From assembly GCF_001422985.1 (NCBI RefSeq), contig NZ_LMNL01000003.1, positions 94,490-128,980 on the forward strand: a DNA stretch of 34,491 bases. The letters run 5' to 3'. The DNA is from Methylobacterium sp. Leaf117. GTDB taxonomy: Bacteria > Pseudomonadota > Alphaproteobacteria > Rhizobiales > Beijerinckiaceae. Shown here in pieces: positions 15,788-24,050 of this stretch (positions within the stretch are counted from its first letter, which is position 1; each line of letters begins with the position of its first letter). The position numbers and the translations under genes are program-made. The notes under the pieces are model-generated. The model worked only from the letters and a program-made list of their open reading frames with translations, made no database searches and was not told the origin of the DNA.

Positions 15788-16357
15788 ATGGACACCAGCC
15801 CTCTGACCGCATCCGCGTTCGACGCGCCGGCCATCCTGCTGTCGGGGCCGGTCGACCACGACATGTACAGGGACTTCCGGCGCCAGCTCGATGCGATCGA
15901 CGGGCGCGCCCTCGTGGTCGTCGAACTCACCACCCTCGGGGGCGACCCCGAGGTCGCGCGGATGATGGGCGAGGACATCCGCTTCAAGAGCGGCCTGATG
16001 ACCGACCGGCGTTTCGTGTTCCTCGGCAAGGCCGCGATCTACTCGGCCGGGACCACCTTCATGAGCTTCTTCGCCCGGCCGAACCGCTTCCTCACCCGGG
16101 GCACGCGGCTGATGGTCCATGAGCGCAAGCTCGACAAGCAGGTGGTGCTCAACGGCCCCCTGACCACCTGCATCGCCTCCGTGAAGGCGGCCCTGCACGA
16201 GATCGAGTGCTCGATCGAGATCCAGAACGAGGGCTTCGCCAACCTGGTCGCCGGTTCGCGCGTGTCCCTGGACGAAGTCCTGCGGCGTGCTCCCGAGAAC
16301 TGGTACATCGAGGCCGCCGAGGCGCAGGAGCTCGGGCTGATCGAAGGCATCCTCTAA
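15788..16357 (+). CDS. ClpP-like serine protease-fold protein
   Basis: From ATG 15788 (AGGAG 9 bases upstream) the product is 189 residues. It has the crotonase/ClpP fold order: a strand GPVDHDMY, VVVELTTLGGDPEVARMM, FLGKAAIYSAGTTFMSFF with Ser86 where ClpP has its nucleophile, and LTRGTRLMVHERKL with His111 in the position of the ClpP catalytic His. The C-terminus NWYIEAAEAQELGLIEGIL resembles the ClpP end (EA-EYGLID). It is close to ClpP length but diverged, and there is no clpX/clpA gene nearby. The substrate is unknown. Whether an active Asp completes a triad cannot be decided by eye. Confidence 0.8.
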   Translation: MDTSPLTASAFDAPAILLSGPVDHDMYRDFRRQLDAIDGRALVVVELTTLGGDPEVARMMGEDIRFKSGLMTDRRFVFLGKAAIYSAGTTFMSFFARPNRFLTRGTRLMVHERKLDKQVVLNGPLTTCIASVKAALHEIECSIEIQNEGFANLVAGSRVSLDEVLRRAPENWYIEAAEAQELGLIEGIL

Positions 16358-16410
16358 GGGTCGGAGCCCCGCTCGCAACCACTGGGGCCGAGTGCTGGCG
16401 CCGGCCTTGC

Positions 16411-17205
16411 TCAGCCGACCGGATCGCGATCGAGGCTCGGGGCAAGCCCGAGGGCAAACTCCAGATCGGGCGGTTCACCCGCCCGGCCGCGCGCGGCCTG
16501 CCGACTCTGAGCCCGCTCGCCGGCTTCGAGGCCGCACTTCTCCACGTGGACCGCCCGATTGACGACCTGGAGGTTCGGGGCACCCCAGAAGCCCAGCAGG
16601 GTCGGCCAGGCCGCGTCGCGATGCTCGCGCCAGACGCGGTAGAGCGGCACCCGGTGGTCGACTTCGGCGGTCTTGAACAAACGCTTGCCGGAGGCGGCGC
16701 AGCGGTGACGCTGGTGCGCCTTCAGCACCTTGACCTGGTCGCTCGGGGCGACCCACAGCTTCCAGGCGGCGACGCAGGCCGCGTGCCAGCGGGCGTTCTT
16801 GTTCGGCACGCCCGTGCCCCAGTGGTCCCGATGCCAGCCGAAGCGGTAGACCGGCTGTCCGCAGATGCAGCAATGGCCTTTTCCGCGTGCGTGGGCCGGC
16901 TCCCGGAAGGGGGAGGGCGGCATCCGGAAGGTTGCGGCGAGTCCCGACCCCTTCTCGGTGCCGAGACGCCAGGTCCAGCCCTCGGGCTGGCCCGAGCGCG
17001 CGGCCAGCGCCCGGGCGAGGCGATCGGCGCGCATCAGGTGGGCGCGCCAATACCCCTCCACCGCAAGGCGCGGCGTCGGCGGGATCAGCGGCCGCGACAG
17101 GGCGTGGCGCAGGACCGTGGCCGGGAAGACGGCGGGCAGGGCCCGGTCGAGCCGGGCGCGCGCCGCGACGTTTCGGGACGCGCGCCACTCCGATGCCGCG
17201 CTCAC
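16411..17205 (-). CDS. HNH-endonuclease-like protein with duplicated zinc/HNH region
   Basis: The 264-residue protein has CCICGQPV...GWHRDHWG...NKNARWHAACVAAW (residues ~111-150). A second block follows: RHRCAASGKRLFKTAEVDHRVPLYRVW and then LLGFWGAPNLQVVNRAVHVEKC (~168-225). The second is a good HNH arrangement (DH-VPL, N, H) with Cys-x2-Cys-type metal ligands spread over both blocks. Members are common in Methylobacterium-type genomes and have no proven target; a DNA nuclease is the natural guess. The GTG start at 17205 overlaps the stop of the small gene upstream as GTGA, so the two are translationally coupled. Confidence 0.8.
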   Translation of the reverse strand: MSAASEWRASRNVAARARLDRALPAVFPATVLRHALSRPLIPPTPRLAVEGYWRAHLMRADRLARALAARSGQPEGWTWRLGTEKGSGLAATFRMPPSPFREPAHARGKGHCCICGQPVYRFGWHRDHWGTGVPNKNARWHAACVAAWKLWVAPSDQVKVLKAHQRHRCAASGKRLFKTAEVDHRVPLYRVWREHRDAAWPTLLGFWGAPNLQVVNRAVHVEKCGLEAGERAQSRQAARGRAGEPPDLEFALGLAPSLDRDPVG

Positions 17206-17423
17206 GCCTGGACGCGGGTTTCGTCGGGTGCCGCGGGCGGGGGTGAGATCGCCTGCGGCGGGCGGCCGGCGACAGCATCCGCAAGTCGGTTCAGGCGCCT
17301 GCCAAGATCGACCACTTCGTTCAACGCAATCGACTTCTCACCATTCTTGACGGCGCGTGTAATATCGCTGAGCTGCAGTTTGGAAATACGGAGCAACTCG
17401 GCGGCTAGCTGGTCTCTGGTCAT
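17202..17423 (-). CDS. Small helical protein coupled to the HNH gene
   Basis: The 73-residue product, MTRDQLAAELLRISKLQLSDITRAVKNGEKSIALNEVVDLGRRLNRLADAVAG plus a Pro-rich tail, is helical, contains no membrane segment and has no recognised domain. Its stop overlaps the start of the HNH gene by four bases (GTGA). This two-gene order invites the idea of a nuclease plus accessory or inhibitor, but nothing in the sequence shows it. Confidence 0.6.
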   Translation of the reverse strand: MTRDQLAAELLRISKLQLSDITRAVKNGEKSIALNEVVDLGRRLNRLADAVAGRPPQAISPPPAAPDETRVQA

Positions 17424-17869
17424 TCAGCGCATCGCGGATCAGGGAGGGCGGGCGGGTTCGCCAGATTTAGGGCGTAACGGTTACCGAGGCGTTGCAGCGC
17501 CCGACACCATTTCCGGGTCAACGTCTTGGTCCACGTTCTGGCTCGTCTCGGCATGGCCGGTTCGAGGATTGGATAAATAAAGACCGCCACGGGATCAATT
17601 CGGATTCTTACAGGCTACAATAAGAAAAAATATTATGAAAATTCTGTGTTGGCCCTTGATTGCAAATCGAGCAAGCCCACCGCCGCTGGTCGGGCTTTGT
17701 GGGTGCTCGGGTTGGGATATATCAAACAGAATACTCAACATTTTTTGACTTCACGAAACCGTGCCTTGTCGTCTATCCGGGAACCACCCTAATCAGGAAG
17801 ACTTGAGGTCGAATCGTTTGATCTCGGTCGGCCGGTCCTCCTGATGACTCCCACCGGGTTCAGCCAGAC
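17424..17869. other. AT-rich intergenic region with hairpins
   Basis: AT content is high at 17575-17660 and 17715-17760 compared with the genes on both sides. It separates the minus-strand HNH pair from the plus-strand AraC gene and should carry both promoters. A TATTAT at 17631-17636 resembles a -10 box but its -35 partner is poor. The hairpin at 17669-17708 is listed separately. Confidence 0.45.
17669..17708 (+). ncRNA. Possible structured RNA or hairpin terminator
   Basis: AAGCCC (17673-17678) pairs with GGGCTT (17692-17697), extended inside by ACC/GGT with one bulged base. GAGCA (17669-17673) can alternatively pair with TGCTC (17704-17708). The Ts after the first stem are few (TTT), so terminator strength is doubtful. 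A small RNA is a speculation supported only by the AT-rich flank and the structure. Confidence 0.25.
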
Positions 17870-18892
17870 GTGTCGCTTCCGTCCTTCGCCTTCTCCACGC
17901 AGCGGCTGGGTCCCGAATTCGCATTCGAGGCGTATCGGGAGCTCTATTCCGGCGGCGCCGATGTCGCCAGGATCGGATCGGACTTCCGCGCCCAGGTCCA
18001 GGCCTACCGCCTGGATCGCATGATCCTGTTCAAGCGTCACCTCAACGGCGTCCAGCACAGCCGCTCTCCGCAGCGCGTCCGGCAGGACGGATTCGATCAT
18101 GTCACCCTCCATCTCCTGCTCGCGGGCGAATTGGTGGCCGGGCCTCCCGGACAGGAGCGCCGGGTGCGGCCGGGAGAAATCCTCGTCTGCGACAACACGC
18201 TGCCGCACCTGAGCCGGGCCCACGACGTCCACCAGATCTCGACGCCGGTGGCGCGGGAGCTGATCGAGCCCCTGGCGCCCGACGTCCGCCATTTCCACGG
18301 CGCGATCCTGCCGGAGCGCGTCGGAGGCCTGGTCGCCGATTTCATCGTCTCCCTGACCCGGCGCTCGGAATCGCTGGATCCCACGGTCGCGTCGCGATCG
18401 AGCGCCGTTCTGGGCATGCTCCTGGCCGCCGCCCTGCGCGGGCAGGCCGCTCCGGCCGAGGCCGTGGTCTGGGCGGCAGCGCACGACGCTTCCGATGACG
18501 TGGTCCGGCGCCGGGCAGCGGAGGTCCATGTGGAGCAGCACCTGGGCGATCGCGACCTCGGCGCGGACACCATCGCGGCCAGTCTCGGGATCTCCCGCAG
18601 CCTGCTCTATCGCGCGTTCCTGCGCGACGGCGGCGTGGCCCGCTTCGTCCAGCAGCGACGGCTCGAGCGGGTGCGGGATGCCCTTCGCCGCCAGGGCGAG
18701 ACGCGCTCGATCGCGACGCTCGCCTACGCCTACGGCTTCACCAGCGAGCAGCACTTCAACCGCGCCTTCCGCACGACCTTCGGCCGTCCCCCGGGGCAGT
18801 TCCGGGCCTCCATGCAGCAGATGCGGACCCAGACGGGGGTGCGGGGCGACCAGACATGGCCTCTCGCCGAGTGGCACAGCGAGCTGTATTGA
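17870..18892 (+). CDS. AraC-family transcriptional regulator
   Basis: The 340-residue protein has an N-terminal AraC-binding-like sensor domain (LHLLLAGELVAG...RRVRPGEILVCDNTLPH). The C-terminal double helix-turn-helix has LGADTIAASLGISRSLLYRAFLRDGGVARFVQQRRLERVRDAL as its first unit and SIATLAYAYGFTSEQHFNRAFRTTFGRPPGQFR as its second. The latter fits the AraC signature of the second HTH very well. The start is GTG 17870; no in-frame ATG lies between it and the upstream stop at 17819. The MFS transporter gene begins 49 bp after its stop on the same strand and is a likely target or co-transcribed partner. Confidence 0.88.
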   Translation: MSLPSFAFSTQRLGPEFAFEAYRELYSGGADVARIGSDFRAQVQAYRLDRMILFKRHLNGVQHSRSPQRVRQDGFDHVTLHLLLAGELVAGPPGQERRVRPGEILVCDNTLPHLSRAHDVHQISTPVARELIEPLAPDVRHFHGAILPERVGGLVADFIVSLTRRSESLDPTVASRSSAVLGMLLAAALRGQAAPAEAVVWAAAHDASDDVVRRRAAEVHVEQHLGDRDLGADTIAASLGISRSLLYRAFLRDGGVARFVQQRRLERVRDALRRQGETRSIATLAYAYGFTSEQHFNRAFRTTFGRPPGQFRASMQQMRTQTGVRGDQTWPLAEWHSELY

Positions 18893-18940
18893 TGCGCGCC
18901 GCCCGGACGATCCGCCCAGACCGTCCGCAGCGCGCCGCGC

Positions 18941-20332
18941 ATGCGTGAAGGCCCGGGCAGGGCGGCCGCGTCGGTCCCGAGCCGGACGCTCCTGGGCATC
19001 GGCTCGCTGGTGCTGATGGCGCTCGCGCAGCTCTCGGCGGCCAGCGACCGCTTCCTCCTCACTCTCGTGACCACTCCGGTGAAGCAGGCGCTGGCCCTGA
19101 GCGACGCCCAGCTCGGGGTTCTCCACGGCTCCGCCTTCGTCGCCTTCTACGCGCTGACGATGCCGCTGTTCGGCAGCCTGGCCGATCGCGGCCACCAGCG
19201 TCGAATCCTCGTCGCCAGCATCGCGATCTGGACCCTGGCGACCCTCGGATTCGGCCTGGCCGGATCGTTCTGGGGCCTGTGTCTCAGCCGCCTGGCTCTC
19301 GGCTTCGGCCAAGCCGGCCTCGCCCCGGCCTCCCTCTCGCTGATCGCACACGGGTCGGCTCCGCGCCGGATGGCCTTCAACGTGTCCCTGTTCACTGCGG
19401 GCGGCAGCCTGGGCCAGAGCTGTGCCCTGCTCGCCGGCGGCGCGACCCTGGCGTGGCTTGCGGGGCGCGGCGGCATGGTCTTTCTCGGCCTCGGTGCCCT
19501 GTCGCCGTGGCGGGCGCTCTTCGTCCTGGCCTGCCTGCCGAACCTCCTCCTGATCCTGGCCGCCATCCGCCTGACGCCGCTCCGGGCTCCGCCGGCCCAT
19601 CGGGGCGGGTTGAGGCCGGCCTGGGCCTGGATGGGCCGCCGCTGGAGGCTTTATCTGCCCCATTGCGTCGCGGCGGCCTGCGCCGTCCTCATGGGCCGGA
19701 CCCTGGTGGCCTGGGGGCCGACCCTCTACGTCCGCAGCCACGGCATGAGCCCATCGGAGAGCGGGATCGTGCTCGGCCTGCTGCTGCTGATCGCCGGTCC
19801 GCTCGGCCACCTTTCCGCCGGCCTGATCCTGGGGCGGATCGACCGCGCCCGTCGGCGGGCGGCGAGCTCGCGGATGCTGGGCCTCGGCCTCCTCGCCGCT
19901 CTGCCATTGGCGGTCGTCATGGCGGTGGTGCCGGACCGGACGTTGTCGCTGTCCGCCTTCACCGTCCTGACGGCGATGCTCGGGCTCACGGCTCCGGCCG
20001 CCGTCACGGGGGTGCAGTTGCTGACGCCGGTGGCGCTGCGGGGGCGGGTGAGCGCGCTCTTCATCGCCGGTGTGACCCTGTCGGCCTCGGGCACCGGTCC
20101 GCCGCTCCTCGGCCTTCTGTCCGATACGGTCTTCGGGGCCGATCATCTCGGGCGGGCCCTGATCACGCTGTTCGTGCTGGTGGGCTGTCCCGGGATCGGT
20201 CTGGCGTTCCATGCTGCGCGCCTGTCGAGCCATGCTGCGCGCCTGTCGAGCCCTGCTGCGCACCTGCCGACTTTCGCTGCAAGCGTGTTCAGCGCCGCCA
20301 GGCGCCGAACCAGGACGAGACCGGATCGATGA
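18941..20332 (+). CDS. Major facilitator superfamily transporter
   Basis: The 463-residue protein has about twelve hydrophobic segments and the MFS loop 2-3 motif GSLADRGHQRRI (G-LADR-GRR), plus a matching second-half loop GLILGRIDRARRR. Substrates are not predictable. The last ~40 residues (HAARLSS repeated, then Arg-rich RRRTRTRPDR) are encoded by 21-bp tandem repeats and a tail that overlaps the 3' end of the convergent secreted-protein gene by 44 bp. This end therefore looks recently grown by repeat slippage, while the transporter core appears intact. Confidence 0.85.
   Translation: MREGPGRAAASVPSRTLLGIGSLVLMALAQLSAASDRFLLTLVTTPVKQALALSDAQLGVLHGSAFVAFYALTMPLFGSLADRGHQRRILVASIAIWTLATLGFGLAGSFWGLCLSRLALGFGQAGLAPASLSLIAHGSAPRRMAFNVSLFTAGGSLGQSCALLAGGATLAWLAGRGGMVFLGLGALSPWRALFVLACLPNLLLILAAIRLTPLRAPPAHRGGLRPAWAWMGRRWRLYLPHCVAAACAVLMGRTLVAWGPTLYVRSHGMSPSESGIVLGLLLLIAGPLGHLSAGLILGRIDRARRRAASSRMLGLGLLAALPLAVVMAVVPDRTLSLSAFTVLTAMLGLTAPAAVTGVQLLTPVALRGRVSALFIAGVTLSASGTGPPLLGLLSDTVFGADHLGRALITLFVLVGCPGIGLAFHAARLSSHAARLSSPAAHLPTFAASVFSAARRRTRTRPDR
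20210..20272. repeat. 21-bp tandem repeats at the 3' end of the MFS gene
   Basis: Units 20210-20230 and 20231-20251 are identical (CATGCTGCGCGCCTGTCGAGC). Unit 20252-20272 differs at about five positions and a further degenerate unit follows. Being 21 bp, each adds seven in-frame residues (HAARLSS) to the transporter tail. Confidence 0.9.
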
Positions 20333-20654
20333 CGTCGCTGGCGACGGAGGCGGCCCAGGCCCGGGCCGCGAGCGCGAGATGCCGGCCGATCCGCTCCTGC
20401 GGCCGAGCCGTCTCCGCCGTCATCGCGGCGGCCACGAAGGCGTCCTCCTGGGCCTGACATTCGTCGAGGGCGCTGCGCTGAGACGCGGCCCTGCTCTGGG
20501 TCCGGGGCTGATGCGCAAAGGCCTCCCGGACGCAGTCGTGCCAAGCGTGTTCGAGGGCCGCGAGCCCGACCTCGGACCCGGAACCCGACGCGGCGACCGC
20601 GGGCTGCGGCGCGAAACTCATCAGCAGGAGGGCAGACCAAAGCATCAGGCGCAT
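20289..20654 (-). CDS. Small secreted protein with two cysteines
   Basis: From ATG 20654 the product is 121 residues with a strong signal peptide (MRLMLWSALLLMSFAPQPAVAA). The mature part carries WHDCVREAF and ALDECQAQEDAFVAAAM, a helical two-Cys layout common in alphaproteobacterial periplasmic proteins of unknown function; the cysteines may form a disulfide. Its 3' end overlaps the end of the convergent MFS gene (20289-20332). Confidence 0.6.
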   Translation of the reverse strand: MRLMLWSALLLMSFAPQPAVAASGSGSEVGLAALEHAWHDCVREAFAHQPRTQSRAASQRSALDECQAQEDAFVAAAMTAETARPQERIGRHLALAARAWAASVASDVIDPVSSWFGAWRR

Positions 20655-21582
20655 GCCGAAACTATGCCCGATTGCCCCGCCCATCGCCTAGAACAAAAGC
20701 GCAACACGCGCGCCTCGGCGATGACGATGGTGGGGCCACTTGAGCGGTGACGGCTGCCCAAATCGCGCAGGCGATCCCGTCGAACGAACGCCACGTCGCA
20801 AGAGCGCGGTACGCCGCTGTGGCGAGATCGAGAGAAGAAGGAGCGGGTTGCGGGCCTGGAGCCCCCGCCTCCCCGTTGGGCATCCGATTCGCGCGAAAAC
20901 ATGCGTGCACTGAAACGACCGTCCTGGTTGGCTTACCGAGGAGCTGTTCTAAAGGAGGTTCGTGAGGCAAGCGTCTCCCCATCGATGTGTCCGGGTCCCG
21001 ATGTATCGCTCCTGCGGGTCACGCGCTTCTCTTCGCGGTCGGCCCGGAGCCGCCGCGTGATGGGGGGCAGGAGAGCGAAGCGTCTCAATCTGTTTCACGA
21101 CCTGGCCTGCTGTCCCGGGCCGGTTCCTATGGGGTGATTGGGGTCTGGCTGCGGGTCGGCTGAAGGCGGCTGCTCCGATCGAGATGTGAGATCGTGGTCG
21201 AGGTTGGATCGCCACAGCATCAGGATGGAAGAGCCAGGAGGTACTTTTCCGGGCTCGACGTCCCTCTAGAGGAAACGCGATCTGCCGAGTCGATGAGACG
21301 GGACGGCTCATGCAGGAGCCGCGAGCCGCATCGACACAGGTCCGGAGCGGAAGCCGACGCCGGTCTCGTCGGCCAGGGTGTGGCGCGCTCGAGACCCTCT
21401 TCTCTCGCAAAGCAACAACATAGTTTAACTTGGCCTAGCGGATGCAAATCACAACGCCGTGAAACAGTCTGTGTTGATGATTGAATGTAGATCGGCGCTC
21501 GCCTTTAAGATGTTTCGGTTTTGTTTAATCGAAGTCGATTAGGGAGAGCCCAGATGCGAACGCGCATCGCAGGAGCGGCTCC
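20655..21582. other. Gene-poor stretch of about 900 bp
   Basis: No reading frame here shows family motifs, a plausible start with ribosome-binding site, or tRNA/rRNA structure. AAAGGAGGTTCGTGAG near 20951 looks like a ribosome-binding site but the frame after it is not convincing. An AT-rich patch at 21415-21540 is probably the chemoreceptor promoter. Confidence 0.45.
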
Positions 21583-23562
21583 GTGGCGTTTTTCGACTCT
21601 GACTTGCGCGCGCTGATGGCCGCTATCGACAGGTCCAGAGCCCGCATCGAGTTTACCCCTGACGGCACGGTGCTCACCGCCAATACGCTCTTCCTCGACC
21701 TGATGGGGTACACCCTCGGCGAGTTGACGGGGCAGCATCACGCCCGGTTCGTGTCCCCCGCGGAGCAGGGAAGCGAGGCCTATCGCGCCTTCTGGAACGC
21801 CTTGGGTCGTGGCGAGCCGCAGACGCGCGAGTTCAAGCGGTTCGCGAAAGACGGCCGCGCGGTGTGGATCCAGGCCACCTACAACCCGGTTCTCGACCGC
21901 GCCGGGCGCGTGACCCGGGTGGTCAAGCTCGCCACCGATGTGACCCCGCAGGTGCTGCGCAACATCGACCATGACGGGCAGCTCGAAGCCCTGCAGCGCT
22001 CCCAGGCCGTCATCGAGTTTGCCCTCGACGGGACGATCCTCGATGCGAACGCCAACTTCCTGGCTGCTGTGGGCTACGGGCTCGACGAGGTCCAGGGACG
22101 CCATCACAGCCTGTTCGTGGATCCGACCGAGCGCGAGGGGGCGGCGTATCGCGCCTTCTGGGCGGATCTCGGCCGAGGCGAGTTCCGCTCGGGCGAGTTC
22201 AAGCGCATCGCCAAGGGTGGGCGCGAGATCTGGATCCAGGCCACTTACAATCCGATCCGCGACCGGGATGGCGTCCCGATCAAGGTGGTGAAGTTTGCCA
22301 CCGACATCACGGCGCAGAAGCTGCAGGTCGCCGACGCGATGGGTCAGCTGGCGGCTGTCAACCGGTCGCAGGCGGTGATCGAGTTCGCGCCCGACGCGAC
22401 GGTCCTCGACGCCAATGCCAACTTCCTGTCGGCGCTCGGTTACGGGATCGAGGAGATCCGGGGGCGGCCGCACGCGATGTTCGTCGAGCCCGGCTATGCG
22501 CAGACGGCCGACTACGCCGCGTTCTGGGACCGCCTGCGCGCCGGCCACTACGCCTCGGGCATGTTCCAGCGTTTCGGCAAGGGCGGCCGGCCCGTCTGGA
22601 TCCAGGCGAGCTACAACCCCATCTTCGATCCCGCCGGCCGCCTGACCAAGATCGTGAAGTACGCTAGCGACGTCTCGGCCAACATGAAGGCGCGCTCCGT
22701 TGCGGTCGAGGCCGCCGAACGCACCCTCGACAACGTCCAGGCGGTCACGGATGCGGCGGACGCCATGAACGCTGCCGCTCTGGAAATTTCCCGCAGCATG
22801 GCTCAGTCCAAGACCGTGGTGGACGACATCCATGGCCGGGCCGGCGAGGCGGATGCCGCCACCGAGCGGCTGCGCGGCGCGGCGCGGTCGATGAGTGGCG
22901 TCGCCACGATGATCACGGACATCGCCCAGCAGATCAATCTCCTGGCCCTGAACGCGACGATCGAGGCGGCCCGCGCCGGAGAGGCCGGGCGCGGCTTCGC
23001 GGTCGTGGCGACCGAGGTGAAGAACCTGGCCGGTCAGGCGGCGGCCGCCACGAACCGGATCAGCGACGAGATCGCCGGTATGCAGGCGGTCTCCACCGAG
23101 GTCGCGACGACCCTGGCGACGATCACGGCGGCAATCGGCACGATCAGCCAGCATGTCGATGGCGTCACCGCCTCGATGGATGAGCAGGCGCAGGCCACGG
23201 GCAAGATCCTGGGCAGTATGCAGCAGGCCGCCGACGGGGTGTCGAGCATCAGCACGGGACTGGACAACTGGACCATCGGGATGGAGGAGCGGCGCACCGA
23301 GCGAAGAACGCGCGTCCTCCTGCAGGCCGGGATCCGCCTGCCCGGTGGCGAACGCATTGCCTGCTCCATCCGCGACCTGTCGGAGGGCGGCGCACGATTG
23401 CATCTCGATCAGGCGGCGCAGGTGCCGGATCGGTTCGAGATCATCATCGATGCCGACGGACGCCAGTTCGACTGTGCCGTGCGGCATCGGTTGGGCATGA
23501 GTCTGAACGTGCAGTTCCTGTCGGCGAAGAACGGACGATCGGCGGGCGCAAGCGCTCGGTAG
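21583..23562 (+). CDS. Soluble chemoreceptor with three PAS domains and a C-terminal PilZ domain
   Basis: The 659-residue protein starts at GTG 21583 with AGGAGC about 6 bases upstream. Three similar PAS domains occupy roughly residues 10-128, 130-250 and 252-372; each repeats IEFxxDGTxLxAN, GY-xxE, YRAFW or [19 protein letters not shown] and V-K-A-DVT. A methyl-accepting signalling domain follows, whose hairpin tip [26 protein letters not shown] (~450-475) contacts CheA/CheW. The last ~90 residues are a PilZ domain with R-xxx-R (ERRTERRTR) and DLSEGG, the two parts of the c-di-GMP binding motif. There is no transmembrane segment, so the receptor is cytoplasmic. Inference: it links redox/energy sensing and c-di-GMP to motility. 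Confidence 0.92.
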   Translation: MAFFDSDLRALMAAIDRSRARIEFTPDGTVLTANTLFLDLMGYTLGELTGQHHARFVSPAEQGSEAYRAFWNALGRGEPQTREFKRFAKDGRAVWIQATYNPVLDRAGRVTRVVKLATDVTPQVLRNIDHDGQLEALQRSQAVIEFALDGTILDANANFLAAVGYGLDEVQGRHHSLFVDPTEREGAAYRAFWADLGRGEFRSGEFKRIAKGGREIWIQATYNPIRDRDGVPIKVVKFATDITAQKLQVADAMGQLAAVNRSQAVIEFAPDATVLDANANFLSALGYGIEEIRGRPHAMFVEPGYAQTADYAAFWDRLRAGHYASGMFQRFGKGGRPVWIQASYNPIFDPAGRLTKIVKYASDVSANMKARSVAVEAAERTLDNVQAVTDAADAMNAAALEISRSMAQSKTVVDDIHGRAGEADAATERLRGAARSMSGVATMITDIAQQINLLALNATIEAARAGEAGRGFAVVATEVKNLAGQAAAATNRISDEIAGMQAVSTEVATTLATITAAIGTISQHVDGVTASMDEQAQATGKILGSMQQAADGVSSISTGLDNWTIGMEERRTERRTRVLLQAGIRLPGGERIACSIRDLSEGGARLHLDQAAQVPDRFEIIIDADGRQFDCAVRHRLGMSLNVQFLSAKNGRSAGASAR

Positions 23563-24050
23563 GGTAGGCTGCCCTCCTACGCCCTCGCTTTGAGGGGCGG
23601 GCTTGTCCAATCGGCCAGAGCCGGCCCCGATCTGTTGGCTGCAGATTGCCAGCCTCAGGAGCTGGGTACTCTCCGGTGACGGGTCTGTCGCCAAAGGGCC
23701 AAGTCCTCGAGCGAAGCGGCGCCGGGCGATTGATCAAGAGCGCATCTGTTCCGTGGCCTGCGCTCTCGGTTGCCCCATGGCGCGGGAGCCTGGAATCGGC
23801 GCAGGCTTCGCGTCCGCCCGGCGGAGGGATCGGGACACAGGATGTCGGATCATGTCCGGCAGCCTGGAACGACAATCCGACCCTCGTCGGACCTCATTGT
23901 TGGACGGCACTGGCGAAGCCGGATCGTGCATCGAGACGGCTCGGCGTCGTCGCTCTCCGTTCGATCTGCTGCATGGTTTCCCTTGGGTTCGGCCGCAAAG
24001 CGCCGAGCCAAGGTCAAGCAACTGCGTTCCAATCACCCGGCCCCACGGGA
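23563..24050. other. Gene-free stretch after the chemoreceptor
   Basis: A GC-rich hairpin (CGCCCTC-GCTTT-GAGGGGCG, about 23580-23599, one bulge) lies shortly after the receptor stop and may help terminate it, although no T-run follows. The rest shows no supportable feature. It is flanked by two convergent genes. Confidence 0.4.

Noticed and set aside
17789..20263. An 824-codon antisense open frame across the AraC and MFS genes
   Set aside because: Gln/Arg/Pro/Gly-rich shadow of two well-supported genes on the plus strand; no motif.
21505..23694. A 729-codon open frame antisense to the chemoreceptor
   Set aside because: It mirrors the GC-rich third-position bias of the real gene, is composed of Arg/His/Asp/Gly-rich low-information sequence, and has no domain.
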